64,000 nt of DNA from JAWKUK01 sp041398605 (GTDB lineage: Bacteria > Planctomycetota > UBA1135 > GCA-002686595): the NCBI GenBank assembly GCA_041398605.1, contig JAWKUK010000004.1:248001-312000 (forward strand), read 5' to 3'. Shown here one piece after another: positions 1-9,002 of this stretch; the stretch's first letter is position 1, and each line of letters begins with the position of its first letter. A program made the position numbers and the translations under genes. The notes below the pieces were generated by a model that was given only the letters and a program-made list of their open reading frames with translations, searched no databases and was not told where the DNA came from.

Positions 1-691
1 TCGGCGCCGGCATCGGCGCGCGCGGCGGGGCCGCGGCGGGGCGCGGCGCATTGGCCGCAGGTGCCGCCGCCGAGCGAGCGTGGCTCCCCGCGCGGCTCGC
101 GCCGCCGGTCTGCTCGTGGATCGTATCGAGCACCTTCGCGGCGAGCGCCTTCAGCGTGGGGAAGACCCCCTGCCCCGTGTTCGCGATGGCCTCATAGGTC
201 GGAGCGCCCCAGCGGTTGAGGCTCGCCTCGAGCTGCTCGACCGGCAGCGCGTCCGGCAGGTCGCGCTTGTTGTATTGGATGATGAGCGGGATCTCGTCGA
301 TGTTCTTGCCGTACTCGGCGAGGTTCTCTTCGAGGTTCCGGAGCGACTCGAGGTTCTCCTCCACCATCGACGCGGACGAGTCCGCGACGAAGATGACGCC
401 GTCCACACCCTGCAACACGAGCTTGCGCGTCGAGTTGTAGTACACCTGTCCAGGCACGGTGTAGATCTGGAACTGCGTCCGCATCCCGCCGACCGTTCCG
501 AGGTCAAGCGGCATGAAGTCGAAGAACAGCGTGCGATCGCCGTCCGTCGAGATGCTCGTAAGGTCACCCTTGTTGGACTCGGGTGCGCGCTGGTGAACGA
601 TCTCGAGGTTGGTCGTCTTACCGGACATCCCCGGTCCGTAATAGACGATTTTCACCGTCACGCTCTTCTGGGCGAAGTTGATCTGAACCAT
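1..691 (-). CDS. mglA: MglA-type Ras-like GTPase (3' end outside window)
   Basis: Small bacterial Ras-like GTPase; family members set cell polarity or motility direction with MglB as GTPase-activating partner. The reverse-strand reading starts at an ATG at 691. It shows a P-loop GPGMSGKTTN (about residues 19-28), a switch II-like TVPGQ in place of DTPGQ, and the base-recognition motif NKRD. About 230 codons are visible and the stop lies beyond the left edge. The GTPase core ends near residue 190 and is followed by an Ala/Pro-rich tail that compact MglA proteins lack. It starts 3 bases after the mglB stop, with a purine-rich AGGA upstream, so the two are co-transcribed. Family call is firm; the cellular role here is inferred. 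Confidence 0.93.
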   Translation of the reverse strand, partial: MVQINFAQKSVTVKIVYYGPGMSGKTTNLEIVHQRAPESNKGDLTSISTDGDRTLFFDFMPLDLGTVGGMRTQFQIYTVPGQVYYNSTRKLVLQGVDGVIFVADSSASMVEENLESLRNLEENLAEYGKNIDEIPLIIQYNKRDLPDALPVEQLEASLNRWGAPTYEAIANTGQGVFPTLKALAAKVLDTIHEQTGGASRAGSHARSAAAPAANAPRPAAAPPRAPMPAP

Positions 692-694
692 CTC

Positions 695-1273
695 TCAGTG
701 ATCCTGGGCGATGTCCCCGTAGGGGTGCGGCAAGTGTGTCTGCCCGGCGGCGCCTGTCGCTCCTCCGGGTTGGTCTTGTGAATCGAGTCGCACCGCGGCC
801 GGCGCGTCGTAGTCAAATCGATCGTCGACGAGGCTCGGCGCGTCCTGCGCCTCCGCGTGGCGGCCGAGGCTCTTCAGGAGGCGCTCCATGCGCGCGACGG
901 TCCCGTCGAGCGGGATCGCGAGCGCCTCGGGCGGCGTCCCCACCTCGAGCACGACGAGCACCATCGCGCCTGGGCCTTGCTGGACGACCAGTGTGCCTTG
1001 GCTGGCGACGAGCGCGATGCGCCACGGCGCGTCCCACGCCATCGGGGCGACGGCGCGCGCGAGCTCCTCGGCCCAGCCGGCCGCGAGCGCGCCGAACGAC
1101 GAGGGATCGATGCGCTGTGCGCCCGGCTTCCCGCTCTGGCCGAAGGAACGATCGATGAAGTCGCCGCTGCGCGACGCGCGGTCGAGCACGACGACGGGCA
1201 CGCCGTCGGACGAGACGATCGCGACCTGGCGGACACCAGAGACGCGGGTCAGAGGTTCGAGGACCTCCTTCAT
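695..1273 (-). CDS. mglB: MglB-like roadblock/LC7 protein
   Basis: A 192-residue protein whose first ~130 residues have the alternating beta/alpha pattern of roadblock/LC7 domains: an opening VSGVRQVAIVSSDGVPVVVL strand-turn-strand, a central helix (LAAGWAEELARAV) and paired strands near IALVASQGTLVVQ. The last ~60 residues are polar and probably disordered. MglB proteins dimerise and stimulate GTP hydrolysis by MglA. Position immediately upstream of mglA supports the assignment more than sequence alone. The start ATG overlaps the stop of the upstream TPR gene (ATGA). Confidence 0.8.
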   Translation of the reverse strand: MKEVLEPLTRVSGVRQVAIVSSDGVPVVVLDRASRSGDFIDRSFGQSGKPGAQRIDPSSFGALAAGWAEELARAVAPMAWDAPWRIALVASQGTLVVQQGPGAMVLVVLEVGTPPEALAIPLDGTVARMERLLKSLGRHAEAQDAPSLVDDRFDYDAPAAVRLDSQDQPGGATGAAGQTHLPHPYGDIAQDH

Positions 1274-2346
1274 CGGGCACCACCTGGGTCATCTGACCCG
1301 CTGAGCTGCGCGACGCGCGTGCGAGTGGAGTGGGCGACCGCGCCTTTGGTCCAGACGCCGACATTGCCGAGGTCTCCTGGGGACACGAGCAGCGTGCCGA
1401 AGGCGCCCTCGGCTTCGATGCGCAACGGGCGGCCGAGCGCCATCCGGCGCGCGGCGGAGCGGCTCGCTTGCAGCACCTCGCGGACGGCGCGCGCCGTGCG
1501 CTCGGCGGTGGCGCCCTGCGCGCCCTGAACGAGGCCAGTACCGCCGCGCAGGAAGACGGCGGCGCGCACCTCGAACGGACTGGCGAGCTCCTTCAGCAGC
1601 GCGCGGACATCGTCCGGCTCACCGTCGCCTGCGTGCTCGGGGAGGTCGTCGACGAACTTGCCCGACTTCTCGACGTCGTGCAGCGCGCGGGCGAGCGGCA
1701 CGGCGTTGGCGCAGTTGGCGAGCACGCTCCGAAAGCGCGACTCGAGGGCTGGGTTGCCCGGCATCAGCTCCAAGAGGCGCGCCAGAGCCCGCCGAGCTTC
1801 TTCCCAGGCGCCGCAGCGGCGCGCGATCTCGAACTGCAGGCGCGGCGCGCGCCGGTCCTGGGGCATCCCCTTCGCGGCGCGGACCGCGAGCTCGTAGGCC
1901 TCGAGGCCATCCGCGCTGCGGCGGCCGTCAAAGAACAGCTCCGCGTGCGCCGACGCCAGGTAATAGAGCGACTCAGGGTCGTCCGTCTGCGCGCGCCAGC
2001 GCTCCGCGGCTTCGAGCGCGCGTTGCACGCGGCCACCCTCGAGCAGCAGCTCGCAATACTCACGGTGCAGCGCGGGGCGCGGCGCAGCCTCGAGCTCCGT
2101 CGCGAGCTCGCGCAGGCGATCCTCTTGGTAGAGCTGCCGCGCGCGGTGCGCAAGGCGCTCCAGCTCAGGGTGGCTCGGATACGCCGCGAGGCCCTCCTCG
2201 CAGACGCGCACGACGTCCCGGGTCTGTCCCACGACGATGTACTCACGAGCCAGCACGACATAGTTCTCGGCACTGGCATCTTTGCCGAGCGCGCGAGCGG
2301 CGGCCCGCAGCCGCTTCTTGGCCGTGAAGCGCCCGAAGAGGCTCAT
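1270..2346 (-). CDS. TPR protein with C-terminal roadblock-like domain
   Basis: 358 residues starting at MSLFGRF. The open frame extends further upstream but into the neighbouring gene, and the ATG at 2346 gives a clean ATGA overlap with it. The first ~240 residues are helical TPR-like repeats (for example LVLAREYIVVGQTRDVVRVC, YCELLLEGGRVQRALEAAER). The last ~110 residues (PFEVRAAVFLRGGTGLVQGA through FGTLLVSPGDLGNVGVW) look like a second roadblock/LC7 domain. It lies in the mgl operon directly before mglB, so it may act as a scaffold or third regulatory subunit for MglA. That role is inferred from context. Confidence 0.7.
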   Translation of the reverse strand: MSLFGRFTAKKRLRAAARALGKDASAENYVVLAREYIVVGQTRDVVRVCEEGLAAYPSHPELERLAHRARQLYQEDRLRELATELEAAPRPALHREYCELLLEGGRVQRALEAAERWRAQTDDPESLYYLASAHAELFFDGRRSADGLEAYELAVRAAKGMPQDRRAPRLQFEIARRCGAWEEARRALARLLELMPGNPALESRFRSVLANCANAVPLARALHDVEKSGKFVDDLPEHAGDGEPDDVRALLKELASPFEVRAAVFLRGGTGLVQGAQGATAERTARAVREVLQASRSAARRMALGRPLRIEAEGAFGTLLVSPGDLGNVGVWTKGAVAHSTRTRVAQLSGSDDPGGAR

Positions 2347-2915
2347 CGCGGCGCTCCGCTCAGAGGGGCGCGACCGGCGCCGAGCTCGGTGCCGTGCTCC
2401 GACTTCCACTTCTGCAACGCGGCGAGGTCCACTTTGACCTGTGCCGTATGTTCCCACTCAGGCTGCGCCGCCGTCAGCGCGCGCTCGAGCTGCTCGATGG
2501 CGCGGTCGTAGTCACCGCGCTCGACGAACTGCAGCGCGCGCACGCGCGACGCCTCGGCCTCCTCCTGCTGGCGCCGACGCTGGAGCTCGGCCTGCTCCTC
2601 CGCGCGCGCCACGAGGCGCTCCTCGTTGTGGATCGCGACAACGAGCTCGTCACGCTCTTCGGTGGCGCTGAAGACGCCGGCCCAGAAGGTGTGCTCCTTG
2701 AGCATGCCCTCGATCGCGTCGCGGCGCTGCCGGAGCGAGTCGAGGTCGCCTTGCTGGGCGACAGGCAGGCCCTGCCACTCCCTGTGGATCGCGCCCTCGC
2801 GGCTCACCGCGAACGTCGCGACGGTTGAGGCGATGACCAGAGACAACGAAAGCTTCACCAAGCGCTTGCGCTTCTCGGCTCGTTCAATCTCCTCGTAACG
2901 TAAATCCCTGATCAT
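2343..2915 (-). CDS. Membrane-anchored coiled-coil/TPR-like protein, first gene of mgl operon
   Basis: 190 residues from an ATG at 2915; the open frame upstream reads through low-quality sequence and was not used. A short basic N-terminus (IERAEKRKR) is followed by one membrane segment around residues 16-35 (LVKLSLSLVIASTVATFAV). A helical region rich in Glu/Arg/Gln (residues ~85-125, EEQAELQRRRQQEEAEASR) and a single TPR-like hairpin (FVERGDYDRAIEQLERALTA) follow. It probably sits in the inner membrane with its soluble part on one side. Being first in the operon, it could anchor the Mgl components to the membrane; no known family was recognised. Confidence 0.65.
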   Translation of the reverse strand: MIRDLRYEEIERAEKRKRLVKLSLSLVIASTVATFAVSREGAIHREWQGLPVAQQGDLDSLRQRRDAIEGMLKEHTFWAGVFSATEERDELVVAIHNEERLVARAEEQAELQRRRQQEEAEASRVRALQFVERGDYDRAIEQLERALTAAQPEWEHTAQVKVDLAALQKWKSEHGTELGAGRAPLSGAPR

Positions 2916-3102
2916 TGGCTGGTTCCCTGGAGGGCGGGCGTGAGTGGGGTATCGGGCGCACAGGTCGCGCCGCTGGAGCGAAAGCCCGCGGAGGAGGCGG
3001 CGATTCCGCATTTCCAGTCGCCCGGGCGCTTGGGGCGCGGCAGCGGCCCACCGATGCGCCCCGGCCCACACCGCTCGCGTGGTATGGGCCGGGGACCTCT
3101 GC

Positions 3103-3196
3103 CTGGTCCCGCGCGGTCACTGGTCCCGCGCGGTCAATGGGCCTGCCGCATCACTGGGCCGGCCGCATCACTGGGCCGGCCGCATCACTGGGCCGG
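3103..3196. repeat. 17-bp tandem array ending at a stop codon
   Basis: Period-17 array of about 5.5 units: two identical copies of CTGGTCCCGCGCGGTCA (3103-3136), one diverged copy (3137-3153), two copies of CTGGGCCGGCCGCATCA (3154-3187) and a partial copy to 3196. The last full copy contains the stop codon and final codons of the minus-strand lipoprotein gene. The other copies lie in its 3' flank, so the array looks like an expansion of the gene end. Confidence 0.85.
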
Positions 3197-6100
3197 CTCG
3201 ACGCTGAGCGTCGTCGCGACCGAGTTGCCGGAGCGGTCCGTGAGGCCCGCGGCGAGCACGAGCTCCTCGCTGGCGCCGAGGGCCGCGCTGAGCGTCACCC
3301 GGACGTGGTCGCCGGCCAGGACATCGACCGCGGTGACGGTCGCCGCGCCGGTGGTGCTCCAGTTGGAGACTTGGCCCGAGAACACCGTCTCGACCGCCTC
3401 ACTGAACTCGACGTCGATCGTCGCGCCCGTCGGGTCGGCCATCAGGTTCACGAAGGCGCCGCTGATCGCGGGCGCGATGCTGTCGCCGCCGACGAGGCCG
3501 CCGAGGCTGAGCGGGACGACCGGGAGGTTCCCGGCGAGGTCCGTGACCCCGTCCACGAGCACCGTCACGGTGTCGCCGTCGAGCAGCTCGGCCGTGTAGA
3601 GGATGACCTCCGACCCGACGCTGCTGTAGGCGACGCTCTGGATCTGGACCGACCCGCGCGAGTCGAGGACCGAATAGTTGCCGAGGTCGAGCGCCGTGGC
3701 GAGGTCCGGGACCTCGCTGAATCGCACGCTGACCATGTCCGTCCCCGCGACATCGAGGACCGTGCCCACGACCGCCGCCAGGACGGGCGGGTTCTGGTCG
3801 TCGACGATGGACAGCGTGAGCGTCGCCGCCGCCGCGTTCCCCGCGAGGTCGACCGCCGCAGACGTCGCGACGTCGACCGTGTTGCCCGCGGCGACCGCGA
3901 CACCAACGGTGGCGCGGACGACGCGCGGCGAGATGAGCTCGGCCGTGAGCGCGACGTTGCCGCTGTCGTAGTCATACGCCGCCGCCGTCTCCGCGGCCGC
4001 CTCAGCGACCGCCTCGTCGAAGACGATCAGCACAGAGTTCGCGTCGCTCGGATCGAGCAGCGCGCGCGAGGCGCCTTGCGTCGGACCGCTCGTAATGTCA
4101 CCGACGACGACGACCGCGAGCTCGGAGCTCTGCGCCGTCAGCGCGACCCCTTGCTGGGTACGGAGCGGGTCGGTCGCGTCGACCTCGAAGACGAGGTCGT
4201 AGGACGTCCCTGCCTGCAGGCTCGCGGCAGCCGCGGCCGAGAGCGTGATCGTCAACGTCGTGCCGCCGTCGTATTCGAACTGCGAGCCCGTGAGGTCGAT
4301 GACGGTCGCGCCGCCGTTCGTTTGCAGGGTGTACTGCGAGGCGACCGAGAGGCCCCAGGACGCCATCGGCACCGCGAACGTCACTTCGATGGTGTCGTTG
4401 CGCTCGCCCGAGATCGCGGTCATCACCGGCGCCGCCCCTTGGCTCGGCGCGGTGCTGTCCTCAGCGTCGACGACCCGCGCCAAGGTCGGGAACATCACGT
4501 TCCCCGCGAGGTCCTCGAGGCCGACGACGTCGAGCGTATCGGTGAGGTCGACCGTGAAGGGGAAGGCGAGCTCCACGCCGAGCCCACCGTCGAGGATGGT
4601 GGTGCTCGCCGGGCGTCCGCGGAGCACCCCGCCGCTCGTGTACAGCGTGAACTTGGCCCCCGTCGGGTTCGTCGTCGGGTCGTACAGGTCGTCGAGGCGA
4701 TCGACGGCCTCGCTGAAGCGGACGACGACCAAGTGATCGTCGGGCGCGTCGTGGCGCCAGACGCTCTCGAGCGCGGGCCGGCGCGACTCGCCGCCGACGA
4801 CCCCCTCGATGGCGTCGTCCGCGAGCGCGTTGCCGCCGAGGTCGCGGCCCGCCGTCAGCGCGATCGACAGGTCGTCACCGCGCTTGACTGCGCCGGACGC
4901 GAGCACGAGCGTCGCGACGCGGCTCTCCTCGTCGTAGGTCACCGTCGAGGTCGACACGTCGAGCGCCGTACCGATGGGCGACTCGACCTCCCAGTTGTCG
5001 ACGTCTTCGACGTCGCTCGCGACCATCCAGTCGTCGAACAGGACGAGCAAGCGGTCGTTGTCGGCGCCCTCAACGGCCTGGCCGGTCACGAACTGGACCA
5101 GGGGCTGGACGGCGTCGGTGGTCGCGATCGCAGCCGGCCCATGGACGGCGCCGAGCGCGTTCCCAGCCGGGTCAGCGACCGTCGCCGCGACGGTCAGGGT
5201 GTGGATCCCGGGCACCGCAGCGCTCGCGAGCGCGAGGCGCACGGTGAGCCCGTCCGCTTGAACGGTCGCCGAATCGACGACTACGACCGGCGAGAACGCA
5301 TAGCTGTTGACGTCTTCGGCGACCAAGGAGTCGACCGCTTCACTGAACACGACGTCGATGGTCTTGCCGCTCGGATCGAGGTCACGCCGCTGCGTGATCC
5401 CGGAGGCCGTCACGATCGGCGCGGAGACATCGCCGTCGGCGAGCACCTGGGCGGCCGTGGCCGCGAACGCGTCACCGTCGACGTCGATGGCGCCGTTGCA
5501 CTGGACGTCGACCGTCGTGCCGTTCGGCACGTCGAAGTCAAGGTCGATCGTCAGAGTGCGGGCGAGCAAGTCATAGCTCAGCTCTTGGGTCGCGAGGTCG
5601 ATCACGCCAAAGGGCGCGCCGAGCGTCAGCGACCACGCGGTCGCGTCCGCCGCGGTGTCGGGGTCGAGCGCTTGGTCGAGCACGACCAGGACCTGGTCGT
5701 TGTTCTGGCCTTCACGCGTGAGGCCTTCGACGCTCTCGAAGCCGTTCGCGATCGAGCTAGAAGGCACGAAGCTCAGCGTCTGGCGCGGGAACGGGTTGCC
5801 GTGGGCGTCGCGGATCGAGTTGACGATGATGCGATCGAGGCCCGGCACGACGGGGCGCGTGAAGGTCACGCGCAGGATCGAGTTGTCCGTCGCGTCGACC
5901 TCAGCGTTCGAGACGAGCGTCAGCCCTTGTGCGTCCGCGTGGTCCTGCACCTCGAAGTTCGAGGCCGTCACGCTGAAGGTCGGCGAGATCGGCTCATCGA
6001 AGTTGAACTCGACGACCCGACCGAACTCATCGCCATCGGCGCTAGGATCGAGGTTCTGGACCACCGGCGAGCCGCCTTCGAGGGCCGGCGCCGCCGAGTC

Positions 6101-6778
6101 GCCCGACGCGACGCCCGCGATCGGGCTCGAAGCGAGCGCGCGCCCGTTGACCGCTGTCAGCGCATTGGCCTGGAGCTGGAACGCAGAGAAGAGCTGCGCG
6201 CTCGGGCCGAGCGTCACGGTCAGGACCTGTGTTGTGACGTCCAGGTCGAAGGTCGAATCCGAGAGGTCCTGCGGGACACCGAGCGCGGTCAGCGTCCAGG
6301 TCGCGGGGTCCTCGGCCTCTTCCTCGATGACACGCGGACCGTCGCCGAAGGTGATGACGAGCTCGTCGCCGCCGAGCGCTTGGTCGGAGACGTCCTGCGT
6401 TGCGGCAGTGATCGTCAGCGAGGGCTGGCGGGCATCTTCGGCCGTGACGCGGCGCCAACTCTCGAGGACACCGTTGACGCCGACGACGCGGACGCGATCG
6501 TTCGACGTGACACGTTCATCCCACGTGACGTAGGCGGTCGTGCCGTCGAGCGACACGCTGACAGCGGTCTGGCCGCCGTCGGACTCAAAGGCGCCGGCGC
6601 CGAGGGACGCGAGCGCGCGGTCGAATTCGACCGCGGTCACGAAGCCGTTCGGGTCGGTCGTAAGGTCCTGGGTCACCGAACCTGCGACGGTGAGGTCGCT
6701 GGAGCTCGACGAGGAGCAGGCTGCGGCGAGGCCGAGCGAGGCCGTCGCCAGGAGACGAGCGCGGAGCGAGAGATTCAT
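3185..6778 (-). CDS. Large secreted lipoprotein with about ten Ig-like (Big_5/SwmB-like) repeats
   Basis: 1197 residues with a clear lipoprotein signal: basic start, hydrophobic core, then LGLAAACSSSSSS with the lipobox Cys. The rest is a string of ~100-residue beta-rich units. They recur with VxVxFSEAVD-type strands and closing turns such as VADPAGNALG, LEDLAGNVM, VTDLAGNLP and LTDRSGNSV. This is the pattern of bacterial Ig-like adhesion/surface domains of the SwmB/Big_5 kind. No enzyme motif was seen. Probable role: long extracellular or periplasmic stalk or adhesin. The purine-rich AAGGA lies ~13 bases before the ATG. Its stop codon lies inside a 17-bp tandem array. Confidence 0.82.
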   Translation of the reverse strand: MNLSLRARLLATASLGLAAACSSSSSSDLTVAGSVTQDLTTDPNGFVTAVEFDRALASLGAGAFESDGGQTAVSVSLDGTTAYVTWDERVTSNDRVRVVGVNGVLESWRRVTAEDARQPSLTITAATQDVSDQALGGDELVITFGDGPRVIEEEAEDPATWTLTALGVPQDLSDSTFDLDVTTQVLTVTLGPSAQLFSAFQLQANALTAVNGRALASSPIAGVASGDSAAPALEGGSPVVQNLDPSADGDEFGRVVEFNFDEPISPTFSVTASNFEVQDHADAQGLTLVSNAEVDATDNSILRVTFTRPVVPGLDRIIVNSIRDAHGNPFPRQTLSFVPSSSIANGFESVEGLTREGQNNDQVLVVLDQALDPDTAADATAWSLTLGAPFGVIDLATQELSYDLLARTLTIDLDFDVPNGTTVDVQCNGAIDVDGDAFAATAAQVLADGDVSAPIVTASGITQRRDLDPSGKTIDVVFSEAVDSLVAEDVNSYAFSPVVVVDSATVQADGLTVRLALASAAVPGIHTLTVAATVADPAGNALGAVHGPAAIATTDAVQPLVQFVTGQAVEGADNDRLLVLFDDWMVASDVEDVDNWEVESPIGTALDVSTSTVTYDEESRVATLVLASGAVKRGDDLSIALTAGRDLGGNALADDAIEGVVGGESRRPALESVWRHDAPDDHLVVVRFSEAVDRLDDLYDPTTNPTGAKFTLYTSGGVLRGRPASTTILDGGLGVELAFPFTVDLTDTLDVVGLEDLAGNVMFPTLARVVDAEDSTAPSQGAAPVMTAISGERNDTIEVTFAVPMASWGLSVASQYTLQTNGGATVIDLTGSQFEYDGGTTLTITLSAAAAASLQAGTSYDLVFEVDATDPLRTQQGVALTAQSSELAVVVVGDITSGPTQGASRALLDPSDANSVLIVFDEAVAEAAAETAAAYDYDSGNVALTAELISPRVVRATVGVAVAAGNTVDVATSAAVDLAGNAAAATLTLSIVDDQNPPVLAAVVGTVLDVAGTDMVSVRFSEVPDLATALDLGNYSVLDSRGSVQIQSVAYSSVGSEVILYTAELLDGDTVTVLVDGVTDLAGNLPVVPLSLGGLVGGDSIAPAISGAFVNLMADPTGATIDVEFSEAVETVFSGQVSNWSTTGAATVTAVDVLAGDHVRVTLSAALGASEELVLAAGLTDRSGNSVATTLSVEPAQ

Positions 6779-7010
6779 CGCTTGGAGATCCTTGGGGGCG
6801 CCCTTCGGTCGGGCGCGAGAGCTGGGTAGAGAGCCCCCTTGCCGCGCTGCGCGCGACCGAGGGACCAGCCCCGCTGCTGGGGCACGCGGGGGTCATCGGC
6901 CCTGCGACCTAGCGCGCCTTGAACCCGCTCACTGGATTCCCCGAAGGCGTCTCCAAGGAAGACGCAAATCTGCGTTCGCGGCCCGATCGGGGCGCGGCTG
7001 GGACGGGCCG

Positions 7011-7041
7011 AGCCCCGGCCCCCGCGCAGGGGACCGGGGCT
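7011..7041 (-). terminator. GC-rich hairpin downstream of the secreted propeller gene
   Basis: Stem AGCCCCGG/CCGGGGCT (8 bp) continues, after one mismatch, with CCCC/GGGG around a GCGCA loop. It lies 30 bases past the stop of the minus-strand gene ending at 7071. No T-tract follows, so it may be a Rho-assisted terminator or 3' stabiliser. The rest of 6779-7070 shows nothing else recognisable. Confidence 0.5.
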
Positions 7042-7070
7042 CGACGCCGGACGCTCGCGGTCCATTCACG

Positions 7071-8693
7071 TCATAGGATGAGCGCATCCAGGCGCTCAGG
7101 TGACAGCGCGAGCGCCCCAGGGACGCGGAACGCGGCCTGGATGTGGACGCGGGACCCGATCAGCGCGGGGTGGTTCGCCAGCGGCAAGGTGAGGTTGGCC
7201 CGGCCGCTCGCGTCGAGGGCGGCAGGGAAGACGGTCATCGTCCCACGCTGGAGCAAGAGCTCGCCTTGGACGCCCGGGAACGACTGCCCCGCGGCCAACG
7301 GCTGGCCGAGGGCGAAGAAGGCCATCCCTGCACCCTGGTGACGGGCGACGGCCTGCAAGGCGCCTCCGGCCTCGGGGGTGTCGAGGAGCTCGAGGGAGCG
7401 CTCGCCGGTGTCGAGCAGGCGCACCGCGCCCGAGGCGCCCCACTGGGAGTTGTGCACGTTCTTGTGGGCGACGACGACCCGCGTCCCGGTCTCGTCGAAG
7501 TCGAGCGCGCGCACGCTGCCGGGCAGGTCGAAGGCCATCAACGGGAGCGCGCGGCCGGCCTCGAGGAGCACGACCTCCGGCGTCCCACCGTCCCCCCACA
7601 GCCCGAACGCGGCGCGCCGGCCGTCCGCGGTGATCGAGGCGACGACGGGCAGGTTCTGCCGGCTGATCGGCGTGCCGACCTGCGCGAAGTCGGCGGTGCG
7701 CGCCATCGTCGCGAGGTGCCAGAGCTCCATGCGTGCGTCGACGCCGGTCGAGAAGTTCCACCAAGCGATCGCCACATCCCCGCCGTCGCGCGACACGGAC
7801 GTCGCTGCGGCGAGCTCGTTGCTGGCGACGTTGAAGTTCGAGAGCAGGGCGTACGAGCCCCCGACGGATTCGCGCACCACTTGCAGCTTGCCGGTGCCGC
7901 CGATGGCGAGGGTCGCCCCGTCGAAGGAGAACGCGAGCGCTTGCGCCGCGGAGTCCAGGCTGCGGGTGTGCACGGTCTGCCCAAGCTCGTCGAGGATCCA
8001 GAGCTCGAGCCCCGCGCTGATCGCGACGCGGCGACCGTCCCCGCTCAGCGCGAGCCGTGACAGGCCCGGCGCGGGCAGGTCGCGGCGCACGAGCAGGGCG
8101 CCCGAGACGCCGTCGACGCGGTCGACGCGCACGTTCCCGGTGCGATCGTCATAGGCTGCAGCGACGACGACGTCGCCGGCTTCGTCGCACGCGAGGCGCG
8201 ACGGTCCATTGATCCGAATATCGAGCTCGCGCAGCCACACGGGCGCGAACGAACCGCCGCGCGCCGCGGCGACGGGGTCGTGGCGCGCGAGCTCGACGCG
8301 GCGTGTGTACGCGTCCGGCGCCGGGTATTGGGCGAGGGCATAGACCGCGTCCGCGCGCTCGCCCGCGGCGACTGCGGTCGCGCCCTGAGCGAGCGCATAG
8401 CGCGCATCGAAGCCGCGCGCGACGCCGGACGCGCCGTCATGCGCGCCGTAGACGGCGAGGCCCCCGGCGCCGCCGCGCGAGGCCACGACGACGAGCTCGT
8501 CGCCCGCCGCGAAGGTCGTGGCGTCCGGCAGCCAGGGATTGGCCGGGCCGGAGACGTGGCCCCAGCGCTCGCCCTGCGCGAACGGCGTCTGCCCCTGCGC
8601 GCGGGCGGGCGCGGCGGAGAGGGCGATGGAGGCGGCGAGGCCCATGGCGAGCGAAGCCATAGGGGCCGGGTGCGTCGAGGTCTTGCGTTGCAT
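7071..8693 (-). CDS. Secreted beta-propeller (WD40-like) protein
   Basis: 540 residues starting at MQRKTSTHP, chosen because a typical signal peptide follows (LAMGLAASIALSAAPARAQ). The frame is open upstream but that part looks like antisense sequence of gcvT. The mature protein has repeated four-strand blade patterns, for example LALSGDGRRVAISAGLELW, LAFSFDGATLAIGG and LDFDETGTRVVVAHK, as in WD40/PQQ-type propellers. The C-terminus (LTLPLANHPALIGSRVHIQA) is a small beta module resembling the end of the secreted protein at 11331-13289. No catalytic residues were identified. It reads divergently from gcvT. Confidence 0.72.
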   Translation of the reverse strand: MQRKTSTHPAPMASLAMGLAASIALSAAPARAQGQTPFAQGERWGHVSGPANPWLPDATTFAAGDELVVVASRGGAGGLAVYGAHDGASGVARGFDARYALAQGATAVAAGERADAVYALAQYPAPDAYTRRVELARHDPVAAARGGSFAPVWLRELDIRINGPSRLACDEAGDVVVAAAYDDRTGNVRVDRVDGVSGALLVRRDLPAPGLSRLALSGDGRRVAISAGLELWILDELGQTVHTRSLDSAAQALAFSFDGATLAIGGTGKLQVVRESVGGSYALLSNFNVASNELAAATSVSRDGGDVAIAWWNFSTGVDARMELWHLATMARTADFAQVGTPISRQNLPVVASITADGRRAAFGLWGDGGTPEVVLLEAGRALPLMAFDLPGSVRALDFDETGTRVVVAHKNVHNSQWGASGAVRLLDTGERSLELLDTPEAGGALQAVARHQGAGMAFFALGQPLAAGQSFPGVQGELLLQRGTMTVFPAALDASGRANLTLPLANHPALIGSRVHIQAAFRVPGALALSPERLDALIL

Positions 8694-9002
8694 AGCGGGC
8701 GATGACGGGCAGCGTCGTGCGGTGAAAGACGGCACGCTGCGGTGCGGCCGACACTGGAAACCTACCCCCCGTTCGCGCGCCAGGTCGGCACACAAACCGT
8801 TGCTGTGCAGACACTTAGAGCGCATGCACGCGGAAATTTCTTCCACTTCGAGCGTTCGCTCCCCGCCGCGCTGCCCGGCGCACGACCGGGCGCGCTCCCG
8901 GGCCACGGTCACGCAACCTGGGCGCGGGGCGGGACCTCGAGCTTCCCCAGCGCTAGAATCCGCCGCTCGTTTCGAGCCGCTCCCCCCTCCACGCGACACC
9001 GC
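8694..9002. other. Intergenic region between divergent genes
   Basis: 309 bases between the secreted propeller gene (minus) and gcvT (plus). A TAGAAT at 8954-8959 is a possible -10 element for gcvT, but no convincing -35 was seen 17 bases upstream. The glycine riboswitch signature often placed before gcvT was looked for and not found. Nothing else was recognised. Confidence 0.4.

Noticed and set aside
2915..6829. Very long open frame on the plus strand opposite the Ig-like lipoprotein
   Set aside because: High GC keeps antisense frames open. Its translation is Arg/Asp-rich with no family motifs, whereas the minus strand has a lipoprotein signal and repeats.
8694..9002. Glycine riboswitch before gcvT
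   Set aside because: No match to the conserved glycine-aptamer core was found; the same check before the AGCS symporter was also negative.
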